64,000 nt of DNA from Streptomyces klenkii (GTDB lineage Bacteria > Actinomycetota > Actinomycetes > Streptomycetales > Streptomycetaceae): positions 62,001 through 126,000 of the forward strand of contig NZ_RBAM01000001.1 in NCBI RefSeq assembly GCF_003626645.1. The letters are read 5' to 3'. The notes below the pieces were generated by a model that was not told the DNA's origin, did no database searches, and was given only the letters and a program-made list of their open reading frames with translations. Shown here in pieces: positions 7,416-15,486 of this stretch. A program made the position numbers and the translations under genes. Each line of letters starts with the position of its first letter. The first letter of the stretch is position 1.

Positions 7416-10400
7416 GTGACGGACGCCGACGACATCGACCGGCAGGACATCCGGGTGGCCGTCGTCATGAACGGCGGCGTCAGCCTGGCCGTGTGGATCG
7501 GCGGAGTCGCCGTCGAACTCCACCACCTGGCCATGGCCCGCCGCTGGGACCAGGCGGTCTACCGGCCGCTCCTCGACCTCCTGCACGCCGACGCACGCGT
7601 GGACGTCATCGCCGGGACCTCCGCCGGCGGGCTCAACGGCGCGTTCCTGGCCCTGGGCCTGGCCCGCGAACGCGACATCGGCTCCCTCTGCGGCCTGTGG
7701 CGGGACAAAGGCGACCTGGCGGTGCTCCTCCAGGACCCGCTCCGCCGCCGCGTGCCCTCGCTCCTGAAGGGCGACTACTTCCTCGACGAGCTCCGCAACG
7801 CCCTGCGCCGCGTCCTCGCGTCGCCGCCTCCCGCCGGCACCGGGGGCGAGCAGGCCGGTGACCGGCCCGTGGAGCTCATCCTCACGGGCACCCTCTGGCA
7901 CGGCCGGAAGAGCTCCTTCTCCGACGACATGGGCGTACGGATCACCGAGGCCGACCACGACGCCCGGTTCCTCTTCGCCGCGGACGGCGGGGATACGGAC
8001 CCGGCCGGCGACCTCCGTGACGACACCGTCGTCGACCGGCTCGCCGTCGCCGCGCGCTGCTCCTCCTCCTTCCCCGCGGCGTTCGCACCGCAGTGGGTCG
8101 CCGTGTCCCCCGAGCAGGGCCCGGCCGAGGGGCCTTGGCCGTCGACGGCGGGCCGCGCCACCTTCCGCGCTTCGCAGCACGTCGTCGACGGCGGCATCCT
8201 GCTCAACAAGCCGGTCCGGCCCGCCCTGGAGGCCGTCTACCGCCGGCCCGCGCAGCTACAGGTCCGCCGGCTCCTGACCTACGTCGTGCCCGACCCGGCG
8301 GAAGAACCGGCGACGGCCCCTTCCGTAGAGGCCACCTCCGCACAGGCCCCCTCCGTACCAGGCCCTTCCGCACAGGCCCCTTCCGGGACCGCCCCCCCGC
8401 CGCCCGACGCCCCCAGCGCCCCGGACGTCCTCCTCGGCGTGCTGACCCGGCTGAGGACCACCGACTCCGTCTCCCGCGAACTGACCGAGATCCAGGACCG
8501 CAACCGGGACGTCCGGCAGCGCCGCCGCGCCCGGGACCGGCTGGCCTCCGCCCTGACCGCCACGGCGGGGACCCTCTCCGAGGCGGCGTGGCAGGGCTAC
8601 GTGGAGAGCCGGGTGCAGTACGCCGCCGAGACCATCGCCCGGTGGATCGCCGCGGGGCAGCCCACGGCACGCGCGGGCCGGTGGAGCGAACGGCAGATTG
8701 CGGACTGCCTGCGCCGCGTCCTCGCGGACAGGCGCACACGACCGGAGTCGTTCATCCCGCGCGGGGAGTCCACCGCCGGGGCCGTCGACCGTACCGGCGC
8801 CGAGTGGGACTGGGGGCAGACCACCGTCCGCAGGCTGCGCGACATCACCGTCGACGTCCTCAAGCGGGCCGTCTGGCTCGCGCCCACAGGCTCGCCGCAG
8901 CGCGCCGCGATCGTCGCGGAACGCGAGCGCGCGAGCGAGGTGTTCAAGGACGTCCAGGCCGACTGGAGCGAGCTGGAGGCCCACTGGTCCGCCGCGGGAG
9001 CCGGCCTGCCGTCTTGCACGTACGACGGGCTCGGCCGGGCGACACCGGACAGCCTCCGCGCCCTGGCGGCATGGCTGCGCCGGACCCTCGCCGACCGGGA
9101 CGGCTCCCCGGAACCCGGCTCGCCCGGCTTCGCGGCACGGCGGGAGCGGTCGTACGCCCAGGCCCGGGCGCTCGCCGGATGCCTGGAGAACAGCGCGACC
9201 GCCCTGCGGGACGTCGCCCGGACCGGCAACGCCGTCGTCGACCCCGACGGCACCGAGCGCGCTCGCCTCCGGGCGCTGACCGGCTTCCTGCTCGGCCCTG
9301 GCGAGAACGACGAGAAGGACGAGAACGACGTCCTGCCCCGGATGCTCCGCCTGGAAGTCGTGCAGGAGGCGTACGGCGGCGCCCACCGCGACGCCGAGCA
9401 GGAGGTCGAGCTGGTCCAGGTCTCGTCGCACCACCCCGACCTGCTCACGGGCAAACAACTGCACCACTTCGGCGCCTTCTACCGCGCGTCGTGGCGGGTC
9501 AACGACTGGATCCACGGGCGGCTGGACGGCGCGGCGCACCTGGTACGGATCCTGCTGTCGGCCGAGCGGCTGCGGCAGGTCTGGGCCCGGGACGACGGCG
9601 CCGCCGCGGGCGCCGCGGCCGACCGCCTCGTCGCGCTGCTCCGCGACTGCGCCGTCGACGGCGCCGAACCGGCCGACCGGGCCTGGCTGGAGGAGACCTG
9701 GCGGCAGCAGTACGCCTCCGCCTGCCAGGACTTCGTCCGCGAACGGATCGTCCCCGCCGCGCCCGGGCCGGTATCCGAGCCCGAGCCGGTATCCGCACCT
9801 GAGTCGGTATCCGCACCTGAGTCGGTATCCGGGCCCGAACCGGTGTCCGAGCCCGCGCCCGAGGGTGGTGGCGTGCAGGACGACCCCCGGCTGGGCCTGT
9901 GCGTCGAGGCCGTGACCCACGCCCTCCACACGCGGATCCTCCGGCAGGAGCTGCCCGCACTGGCCGACGCGGTCCGCGCCGAGGGCGACGGCAGGCCCGC
10001 GGGCAGTACCCGGTGGCTCGCGGGGTACGACGCGGCGACGGCCGGCGCCGGAGCCACCGGCCGGACGGTGCCACCCACGGTGCTGTGGCAGCTGTGGGAG
10101 AGCGCCCACCTGATCGGCAGCCAGCGGATCGGCGAAGAAGCCGGCGGCGACCTCCTCGCCACCACGGCGGCGCAGGCCGCCGCCGTGACCGCCGGCGCCC
10201 TCGGCACGCTGTCGCGGGTCAAGGCGGTCGGCGCGGTGCTCGGCGCGCTCCGCGGCTACACCCTCGCCGTGTGGGCCATGGTCCGGTTCCTGACCCGCCC
10301 CGACAACTTCGGCAACCGCGTCGTGCAGCTCACCGTGGCCGCCGGGGCCGTCCTGCTGGCGGTGTCCCTGTTCGTCCCCGGCCTGCCGGTGGTCTTCACG

Positions 10401-10691
10401 CTCGCCGGCGTGCTCCTGCTGCTCGCGGGCTGGTCGGCCGCCGCGCTGCTGACCCGCGAGACGCGCCGCGTGGGCCGGAGGCTGGCCCTCGTCACGGGGT
10501 TCGTCGTGCTCGTCGCCGCGGGATACGTGTACACGCGCCTGCACGACCCGCACGCGCGGGAAGGGCTGTGGAGCCTGGCGGTCAAACTGGGCGCCGCGCT
10601 CCTCGTCGTCCTCCTGGGCGTCTTCCTCGCCCGCACCCCCGAGCCCCGCGCCGCCGCGCAGCGGCGCCGGAACCCCCCGCCGCCCGCCTGA
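7416..10691 (+). CDS. Large patatin-like phospholipase-domain protein with C-terminal membrane segments
   Basis: A 1091-residue protein, GTG start with AGGGAGAG just upstream. The N-terminal 270 residues form a patatin-like acyl hydrolase: oxyanion loop NGGVSLAVWIGG (about 19-30), nucleophile Ser69 in GTSAGG, and catalytic Asp258 in VVDGGILLN. The dyad is intact, so lipid acyl-ester hydrolysis is expected. The long middle region is helical with two Pro/Ser-rich repeat linkers (nt 8305-8400 and 9766-9870). The last 150 residues contain about four hydrophobic helices, so the protein is probably membrane-attached. The length and C-terminal helices match the large actinobacterial patatin-related protein family rather than small phospholipases. 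Physiological role unknown. Confidence 0.85.
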   Translation: MTDADDIDRQDIRVAVVMNGGVSLAVWIGGVAVELHHLAMARRWDQAVYRPLLDLLHADARVDVIAGTSAGGLNGAFLALGLARERDIGSLCGLWRDKGDLAVLLQDPLRRRVPSLLKGDYFLDELRNALRRVLASPPPAGTGGEQAGDRPVELILTGTLWHGRKSSFSDDMGVRITEADHDARFLFAADGGDTDPAGDLRDDTVVDRLAVAARCSSSFPAAFAPQWVAVSPEQGPAEGPWPSTAGRATFRASQHVVDGGILLNKPVRPALEAVYRRPAQLQVRRLLTYVVPDPAEEPATAPSVEATSAQAPSVPGPSAQAPSGTAPPPPDAPSAPDVLLGVLTRLRTTDSVSRELTEIQDRNRDVRQRRRARDRLASALTATAGTLSEAAWQGYVESRVQYAAETIARWIAAGQPTARAGRWSERQIADCLRRVLADRRTRPESFIPRGESTAGAVDRTGAEWDWGQTTVRRLRDITVDVLKRAVWLAPTGSPQRAAIVAERERASEVFKDVQADWSELEAHWSAAGAGLPSCTYDGLGRATPDSLRALAAWLRRTLADRDGSPEPGSPGFAARRERSYAQARALAGCLENSATALRDVARTGNAVVDPDGTERARLRALTGFLLGPGENDEKDENDVLPRMLRLEVVQEAYGGAHRDAEQEVELVQVSSHHPDLLTGKQLHHFGAFYRASWRVNDWIHGRLDGAAHLVRILLSAERLRQVWARDDGAAAGAAADRLVALLRDCAVDGAEPADRAWLEETWRQQYASACQDFVRERIVPAAPGPVSEPEPVSAPESVSAPESVSGPEPVSEPAPEGGGVQDDPRLGLCVEAVTHALHTRILRQELPALADAVRAEGDGRPAGSTRWLAGYDAATAGAGATGRTVPPTVLWQLWESAHLIGSQRIGEEAGGDLLATTAAQAAAVTAGALGTLSRVKAVGAVLGALRGYTLAVWAMVRFLTRPDNFGNRVVQLTVAAGAVLLAVSLFVPGLPVVFTLAGVLLLLAGWSAAALLTRETRRVGRRLALVTGFVVLVAAGYVYTRLHDPHAREGLWSLAVKLGAALLVVLLGVFLARTPEPRAAAQRRRNPPPPA

Positions 10692-10739
10692 GGGCTTCTG
10701 CCGCGACCTCTCCGAGCGGCCACGCGCGGCTACGTGCGG

Positions 10740-11678
10740 CTACGCGCGGAGCAGGAATTCGGTGAACGCGGCGAGGAGATTCTGGCCGGTGAGCGGTTCC
10801 AGGAAGAGGAACTGGCCCTGGGGATTCACCTCGAACCAGACGGTTTCCCCGCGGTCGGAAATCTTCAGGTCCATCACTCCGGTCCGCAGATCCAAAGCCT
10901 CCAGCAGGGCGATCAATTGCTTTTGCAGGGCCGCGTCGATCCGGTGTGCGGAGATGGGCACGTTGATGTCCGGTCTCCAGTCGAGAGCGTCCGTCTCGAT
11001 CAGCGCGGCGTGGATGTCCGTACCGAAGCAGTTGACGCGCAGATGCGCCGTACCGGGAATGAATTCCTGGTAGAGGCTGGGGACTGCACGGATCTGGGCG
11101 TCGGAGATCCTGTCCAGATCGGCCGGCCGCGTCGCGAGGAAGACGCGGCTGCTGTTGAGTGCCGCCTTGATGATGACGCGGCCGCCGTGGCGCCGGTGGA
11201 AGGCCCGTACGGACGCCGGGTCGTTCGACAGGAGCGTGTCCGGTACCCGGAGGCCCAGGCGCCGTGCGACGTTCAGCTGGTGGAGCTTGTCCGCGGCGCG
11301 GTCCGTGGCCTCCGGGGAGGAGACCCAGGTGCCCGTGAACGAGCCGCGGAGGAACGACCGCAGGGTCGCCTTGCAGTTGGCGTTGACGAAGTGCACCTGG
11401 TCCTCGTCGAGGGCGCCCTCGGGAAGGCGCTGGTCGAGGGAGGGCCTGCGCCACCACACCGTCGAGACCCCGGCGGTCTCCACGCGCCCGCCTTCGGTCT
11501 CCAGGAACGGCTCACTGCCGAACCCGGAGGTCAGCAGGTGATCGCGGAGCCGGTCGCAGGCCAGGAGATGCACGGGGAATCCCCTGGCCGCGAGCTCCCG
11601 CCGGACGGCGAGCGCGTGCAGGTCGTTGGTGTTGCTGACGATGAGGACGCTCTTCCGGGCCATCGGCCGCTGCACCAT
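10740..11678 (-). CDS. Graspetide-type ATP-grasp ligase (omega-ester RiPP maturase)
   Basis: A 312-residue protein of the MvdD/MdnB-like ATP-grasp peptide maturase class. It begins VLIVSNTNDLHALAVRREL, has the characteristic STVWWRRP motif, an ATP-grasp lysine strand (GGRVIIKAALNSSRVF), and the Mg-binding end (GVMDLKISDRGETVWFEVNPQGQFLFLE). Such enzymes activate Asp/Glu side chains as acyl phosphates and join them to Thr/Ser hydroxyls of a precursor, making macrolactones. It lies 24 bases after the precursor gene on the same strand. ATG 11678 or 11663 may be the start; neither has a strong ribosome-binding site, which suggests translational coupling. The family is confident; ring pattern and product are unknown. 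Confidence 0.85.
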   Translation of the reverse strand: MVQRPMARKSVLIVSNTNDLHALAVRRELAARGFPVHLLACDRLRDHLLTSGFGSEPFLETEGGRVETAGVSTVWWRRPSLDQRLPEGALDEDQVHFVNANCKATLRSFLRGSFTGTWVSSPEATDRAADKLHQLNVARRLGLRVPDTLLSNDPASVRAFHRRHGGRVIIKAALNSSRVFLATRPADLDRISDAQIRAVPSLYQEFIPGTAHLRVNCFGTDIHAALIETDALDWRPDINVPISAHRIDAALQKQLIALLEALDLRTGVMDLKISDRGETVWFEVNPQGQFLFLEPLTGQNLLAAFTEFLLRA

Positions 11679-11702
11679 CGATCGGCTGCGTCGCCGAGGC
11701 CG

Positions 11703-11897
11703 TCAGTCTTCCGCGCTGTCGCCGGGGATGGTCGTCGTTCCGGCGGTCGCCAGATGTACGTCATCCATCGAAACCCCGAATTCGGCGCCCAGTTGTTCTT
11801 CGTACGCCGTGACACGGCGGTTCGGAACCTGACCGCCCCGCGGTTCTTCCGCTTGGAGGGCGAAGATGGCGGGAGGCTCCAGGGCTGATGCCTTCAT
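11703..11897 (-). CDS. Graspetide (ATP-grasp-modified RiPP) precursor peptide
   Basis: A 64-residue peptide starting at ATG 11897 with AAAGGAG about nine bases upstream. The N-terminal 50 residues form a leader rich in Pro, Glu and Arg (PPAIFALQAEEPRGG) with an amphipathic stretch (VTAYEEQLGAEFGVSMDDV). The C-terminal core is ATAGTTTIPGDSAED. Thr54-Thr56 are candidate ester donors and Asp60, Glu63 and Asp64 candidate acceptors, as expected for a single-core graspetide. Directly downstream is the ATP-grasp ligase. No methyltransferase, protease or transporter of the kind found in some graspetide loci is adjacent, so this is a minimal two-gene locus. The core boundary and linkages are inferred. 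Confidence 0.78.
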   Translation of the reverse strand: MKASALEPPAIFALQAEEPRGGQVPNRRVTAYEEQLGAEFGVSMDDVHLATAGTTTIPGDSAED

Positions 11898-12020
11898 GGC
11901 TCCCCACTCCTTTGCAGCAGGTGTTTGAAAGCAAAGTAGCACCGCATGCGGAGAAGCGGGAGGATGAAATTTCCTACTGCATTTGAGGATAAAAAGAACG
12001 GCAGCCCGGCAAGCGGGATT

Positions 12021-12677
12021 TCAGCCGACGGTGATTTCCAAGTCGCCGGCCGTGGTGACCCTGGCGGACAGGGCGGTGAGGTCGGCGACCGAGGCGTCCG
12101 CGTCGAGTTGGTCCGGGCGGTGCGTCGTCGTCAGGGCGATCGTCGCCATGCCGGCCGCGCGTCCGGCGGCCAGTCCCGCGGGCGCGTCCTCGACGACGAC
12201 GCAGCGGGCCGGGTCGAAGCCGAGGCGCTCGGCGGCCAGCAGGAACGGCTCCGGGTGGGGCTTGAAGCGGGTGATGTCGTCGTCCGACGTGATGAGGAAC
12301 TTGGGGTGGATGCCCACCTGGCCCAGGCGGGTCCCGGCCACGCGCCGGCTGCTGGAGGTGACCACGGCCCAGCGGTCCTCGGGCAGCGAGGCCAGCAGCG
12401 CGAGGGCGCCCGGCACGGGCACGACGCCGCCGGCGAGCGCGTCGGCGACCTCCGCGTCGATCAGGCGGCGGAGCCCCTCGGCGGCCTGGTCGGCGGGCAG
12501 GAGGGCGGCGACGATCTCGGCGGCCGGGCGGCCGTGCACCTCGACGCGGGCCATGGCCTCTTCGAGCGTCATGCCGTACGACTCGGCCCAGCGGCTCCAG
12601 ACGCGCTTGACCGACCGCAAAGAGGAGACCAGCGTCTCGTCGCTGTCGAACAGGAGGGCATCCGCCGGGAATCGCAT
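12021..12677 (-). CDS. HAD-superfamily sugar-phosphatase-like hydrolase
   Basis: A 218-residue HAD hydrolase with all four motifs: LLFDSDETL (nucleophile Asp and acid/base Asp), VVTSSS (motif II), RFKPHPEPFL (motif III Lys) and VVEDAPAGLAAGRAAGM (motif IV acids). The cap is the small helical type after motif I (RSVKRVWSRWAESYGM). It resembles beta-phosphoglucomutase-like or sugar-phosphate phosphatases. ATG 12677 is chosen because motif I must start about eight residues in; the ribosome-binding site is weak. It is upstream of the graspetide precursor on the same strand with a 123-base AT-richer gap, so it is probably a separate transcript. Confidence 0.85.
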   Translation of the reverse strand: MRFPADALLFDSDETLVSSLRSVKRVWSRWAESYGMTLEEAMARVEVHGRPAAEIVAALLPADQAAEGLRRLIDAEVADALAGGVVPVPGALALLASLPEDRWAVVTSSSRRVAGTRLGQVGIHPKFLITSDDDITRFKPHPEPFLLAAERLGFDPARCVVVEDAPAGLAAGRAAGMATIALTTTHRPDQLDADASVADLTALSARVTTAGDLEITVG

Positions 12678-13468
12678 GGCTGGGAGCGTACATGGCGGCC
12701 GGTCGCCCGATGCGTGCCGCCCCGGCCCTTGACTCCCCACCCCGTCCGTCTGTACGGGACCGGGCAGCTCTCCACGCGGGCCACGTTGCCCCGAGACGGC
12801 ATGGGCGCAATCTTGGATCCAGATGCCCTGCCTCAGCAGGTCGCCGACCTGTTGAGGTTTTCCGGGGCGCTGAACATCGTCCAGGTAGACCGCATCGCGG
12901 TGGCAGCCGGCGTGTCGAGTGCGGAACTCATGAGTGTCGACACCTTTGATCCACGGCAGTCCCGACGATCTGCGCAATCCATGGGCTTCGGGTATCCGAA
13001 ACGCGTACTGCGGACGGAACCTGACGAGTCCGTAACTCTGGCTGCCCTCGGGGCTGGCGCTGCGGAGGTTGCCACCCACCTTGCACAAGTGCTGATCTTG
13101 CAGGCCGGCAGGTAGCGTGGATTTTGTTGAATCTGCCCAAGCAGACCCGGTTGCCTGAGGCCGTGAACTTCTTGCACAGCAGCACGGCCTTGATCTTTTC
13201 GGGGGTCGCGTCCACGTCGTCGCCGGACTGCTCTGTGATGCTCCTGCTGATCTTCATGGACTAGAGGGGAGTCGCAGGAGATCTACTTCTGGGGCTTCTC
13301 CGACAACTGAGCCGACCCAGTAGACCAAGTAGACCAAGTGTGGACCGTTTGAGGCGGCGAAGGGATCGGAGGGCGGGGAAAGCAGGTCAGGTCTTACAGA
13401 GACGCTTCCCGCAGCACTCTCTTGAAAACCGTTCGGCGACTTTCCGTGTGTCCGGGCACAGTGGCCCC
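12678..13468. other. About 0.8 kb without a convincing gene (possible gene remnants)
   Basis: Several overlapping short frames occur on both strands: plus 12801-13115, minus 12928-13257 starting MKISRSITEQSGDD, and a minus extension of the HAD frame. None has a good ribosome-binding site, strong GC3 bias or a recognisable motif. Base composition is visibly less GC-rich than the neighbours. It may be a decayed insertion or a degraded gene. The minus frame MKISRSITEQSGDDVDAT is the most protein-like, but only its first half has normal codon use. Confidence 0.35.
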
Positions 13469-14275
13469 ATGAACCGGCGAGGGCTTGATCATGACGGGGC
13501 GATTGCGCGCGACGGGTCGCTGGAGCGGGTGTCGGCGGTGTTTGTGCCCGTCGTCGACGCTGCGCGCGCCCGTATCGCCGGGGTGTTCGGTCGGACGCGG
13601 CTGCACAGTGCCTACGTCTACGGCAGCATTCCGCGCGGTACGGCCGTTCCCGGTGTTTCTGATCTCGACCTTCTCCTCGCGCTCCGCGACGAGCCCGCCG
13701 ACCGCGACCGCGCCGACGCCGCGGCCATCGAGGCAGCGCTCGACCACGACTTTCCCGAGATCGACGGCGTGGGGACCCTGCTGGCCGGCACGCGCACGCT
13801 GTTGAGTGACCTCGAACGTCACGACCTCGGGTTCTTCGTCGCCTGCCTGTGCACACCGTTGCTCGGCACCGACCTCGCCGGGCAGTTGCCCCGCTACCGG
13901 CCCACGTCCCTGCTCGCCCGGGAAACGAACGGTGACCTCGCGCTTGTGCTGCCGCGCTGGCGTGCCCGGGTCGCCGAGGCGGTCACGGACAGGGAGCGCA
14001 GGGTCCTCAGCCGTGGTGTTGCCCGGCGGCTGGTGCGTACCGGGTTCACTCTGGTCATGCCCGGCTGGGGCGGCTGGACCAGTGACCTCGCCGAGGCCGC
14101 CGAGATCTTCGGTCGTTCGTACCCCGAGCGCGCCGAGCAGATGCGCCGCGCCGCGATCGTCGGCCGCAGCCCCGCGGCCGACCCGGAGGTGCTCGGCATG
14201 CTCATTGACGACCTGGGTCCCTGGCTCGCCGCCACTTACACGGCCGTGCACGGGGAGAAGGCGCCCCGTCCCTGA
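13469..14275 (+). CDS. Nucleotidyltransferase-fold protein
   Basis: A 268-residue protein with the minimal nucleotidyltransferase signature VYGSIPRGTAVPGVSDLDLLLAL (about residues 50-70; GS followed by the two metal-binding Asp in SDLDLL). The remainder is helical (WRARVAEAVTDRERRVL, GVARRLVRTGFTLVM) like the C-terminal helical domain of aminoglycoside or toxin-type nucleotidyltransferases. It may adenylylate a small molecule or a protein or RNA target; no substrate can be assigned. ATG 13469 is the first start that leaves a sensible N-terminus before the motif, though its ribosome-binding site is weak. It stands alone, with no antitoxin-like neighbour. Confidence 0.75.
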   Translation: MNRRGLDHDGAIARDGSLERVSAVFVPVVDAARARIAGVFGRTRLHSAYVYGSIPRGTAVPGVSDLDLLLALRDEPADRDRADAAAIEAALDHDFPEIDGVGTLLAGTRTLLSDLERHDLGFFVACLCTPLLGTDLAGQLPRYRPTSLLARETNGDLALVLPRWRARVAEAVTDRERRVLSRGVARRLVRTGFTLVMPGWGGWTSDLAEAAEIFGRSYPERAEQMRRAAIVGRSPAADPEVLGMLIDDLGPWLAATYTAVHGEKAPRP

Positions 14276-14401
14276 ACTGCGCGTGACATTGTCCGCGTCG
14301 TGTACCGGGACGGTAACCGGCTGAGGCATGTGCGGAGTCGGGCCCGTACAGGGTGACGACGACCCCGGGACCGCCCGGGGCCAGGAGTGGGGGGACCTCA
14401 C

Positions 14402-15280
14402 ATGTTCCGCAAGCAGACCGCAGCAGTGATCGTGTCGTCGGCCGCCGTCGGAGCGCTGCTGCTCACCGGCTGCGGGGCCGGTGACGACGACAAGGGCTCC
14501 GCGGCGCCGGCCGGCCAGGCGTCCGGGGAGGCCGTGGACTTCCGCAGCGGCACCGCGAAGGCGAACAACGCCGCGCCCATGACGGGTGACTGGGCGAACG
14601 AGCCGGGGAAGGCCGCGGTGAAGCCGGAGGCGACGCGGTGGGTGCAGCTCACCGCGTCCAAGGCCGGTGCGCTCGACCCGGTGGTGGTCAACGGCGCGGG
14701 CTTCACCCTCTACCGCTTCGACAAGGACAGCGCGAACCCGTCGAAGTCCGCCTGCAACGGCGAGTGCGCGACGACCTGGCCGCCGGTCCTCGTGGCGCCC
14801 GGCGGCAGGATCTTCCTCGACGGGGTCGACAAGTCGAAGGTCGGGGTCGTCAAGCGCGACGACGGCACCCGGCAGGTCACGGTCGGCGGCTGGCCGGTCT
14901 ACCGCTTCAGCAAGGACACCAAGCCGGGCCGGACCAACGGGCAGGGTGCCGGGGGCACTTGGTTCGGCGTGACGCCCGACGGCAAGAAGGCTGCCGGCAA
15001 GGCGGCGGGCGGGGGCGGCGGCGGTGCCCAGGCCGGGCCCGCCACCAGCGTCGTCCTCTTCGACGAGCGAAACTTCGGCGACCCGTCGCAGGGGCTGGCG
15101 GGCAAGGGCTGCCAGAACGTCGCACGCGACAACGTGGCGTCGTCCCTCCAGGCGAGCGGCAGCCTGAAGATCTGGTCCGAGCGGAACTGCACCGGCAAGT
15201 CCAAGGTCGTCAACGGTGACGTCGCCGATCTCGCCACCATCGGCTTCGACAACGACATTTCCTCGGTCTTCTTCGGCTGA
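14402..15280 (+). CDS. Secreted lipoprotein: Lipoprotein_15-type repeats plus C-terminal beta/gamma-crystallin-like domain
   Basis: A 292-residue protein with a signal peptide (FRKQT, then a hydrophobic stretch) and lipobox LLTGC, lipid-modified Cys24. Two copies of the 'secreted repeat' follow: VVVNGAGFTLYRFDKD with CNGECATTWPPVL, and VTVGGWPVYRFSKDT with GGTWFGVTPDG. After a Gly-rich linker (GGGGGG) the last 80 residues look like a beta/gamma-crystallin unit: VVLFDERNFGD, then DNVASS, then LKIWSERNC, then DNDISS. The last element of each half matches the N/D-N/D-x-x-S/T-S calcium-binding motif. It is likely a surface lipoprotein that binds Ca2+. A GC-rich terminator follows. The crystallin call is by motif only. 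Confidence 0.8.
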   Translation: MFRKQTAAVIVSSAAVGALLLTGCGAGDDDKGSAAPAGQASGEAVDFRSGTAKANNAAPMTGDWANEPGKAAVKPEATRWVQLTASKAGALDPVVVNGAGFTLYRFDKDSANPSKSACNGECATTWPPVLVAPGGRIFLDGVDKSKVGVVKRDDGTRQVTVGGWPVYRFSKDTKPGRTNGQGAGGTWFGVTPDGKKAAGKAAGGGGGGAQAGPATSVVLFDERNFGDPSQGLAGKGCQNVARDNVASSLQASGSLKIWSERNCTGKSKVVNGDVADLATIGFDNDISSVFFG

Positions 15281-15293
15281 GGTGATGCAAGGA

Positions 15294-15327
15294 GCGGGCC
15301 CCGGGGCGGTTCCGCCCCGGGGCCCGC
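15294..15327 (+). terminator. Strong hairpin terminator after the lipoprotein gene
   Basis: Perfect 16-bp arms (GCGGGCCCCGGGGCGG at 15294-15309 and its reverse complement at 15312-15327) lie 14 bases after the lipoprotein stop. There is no T-tract, as is common for high-GC actinobacterial terminators. It may also serve the converging regulator gene. Confidence 0.75.
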
Positions 15328-15486
15328 CCACTTACCGCATCAGCCCCAGCGCTGGAGCTTGCCGCCCGCGTCGATGCCGGCGCGGAGCAGGAGCCGCCGG
15401 GGAGGGCGGGCGCTTCTGCTCGGTGCCTCGGGCGACCCTGCAACGATCAAGAACGCGTACGAGTTGGGGGCCGGGACTCACGGGGC

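Noticed and set aside
8256..10553. 765-codon frame antisense to the patatin-like gene
   Set aside because: Composition is shadow-like, while the plus strand encodes intact catalytic motifs and membrane helices.
15328..15486. C-terminal-looking peptide LLLRAGIDAGGKLQRWG ending at 15340 on the minus strand
   Set aside because: The frame has no supporting upstream coding signal and is too short to assign; noted only as a possible gene remnant.
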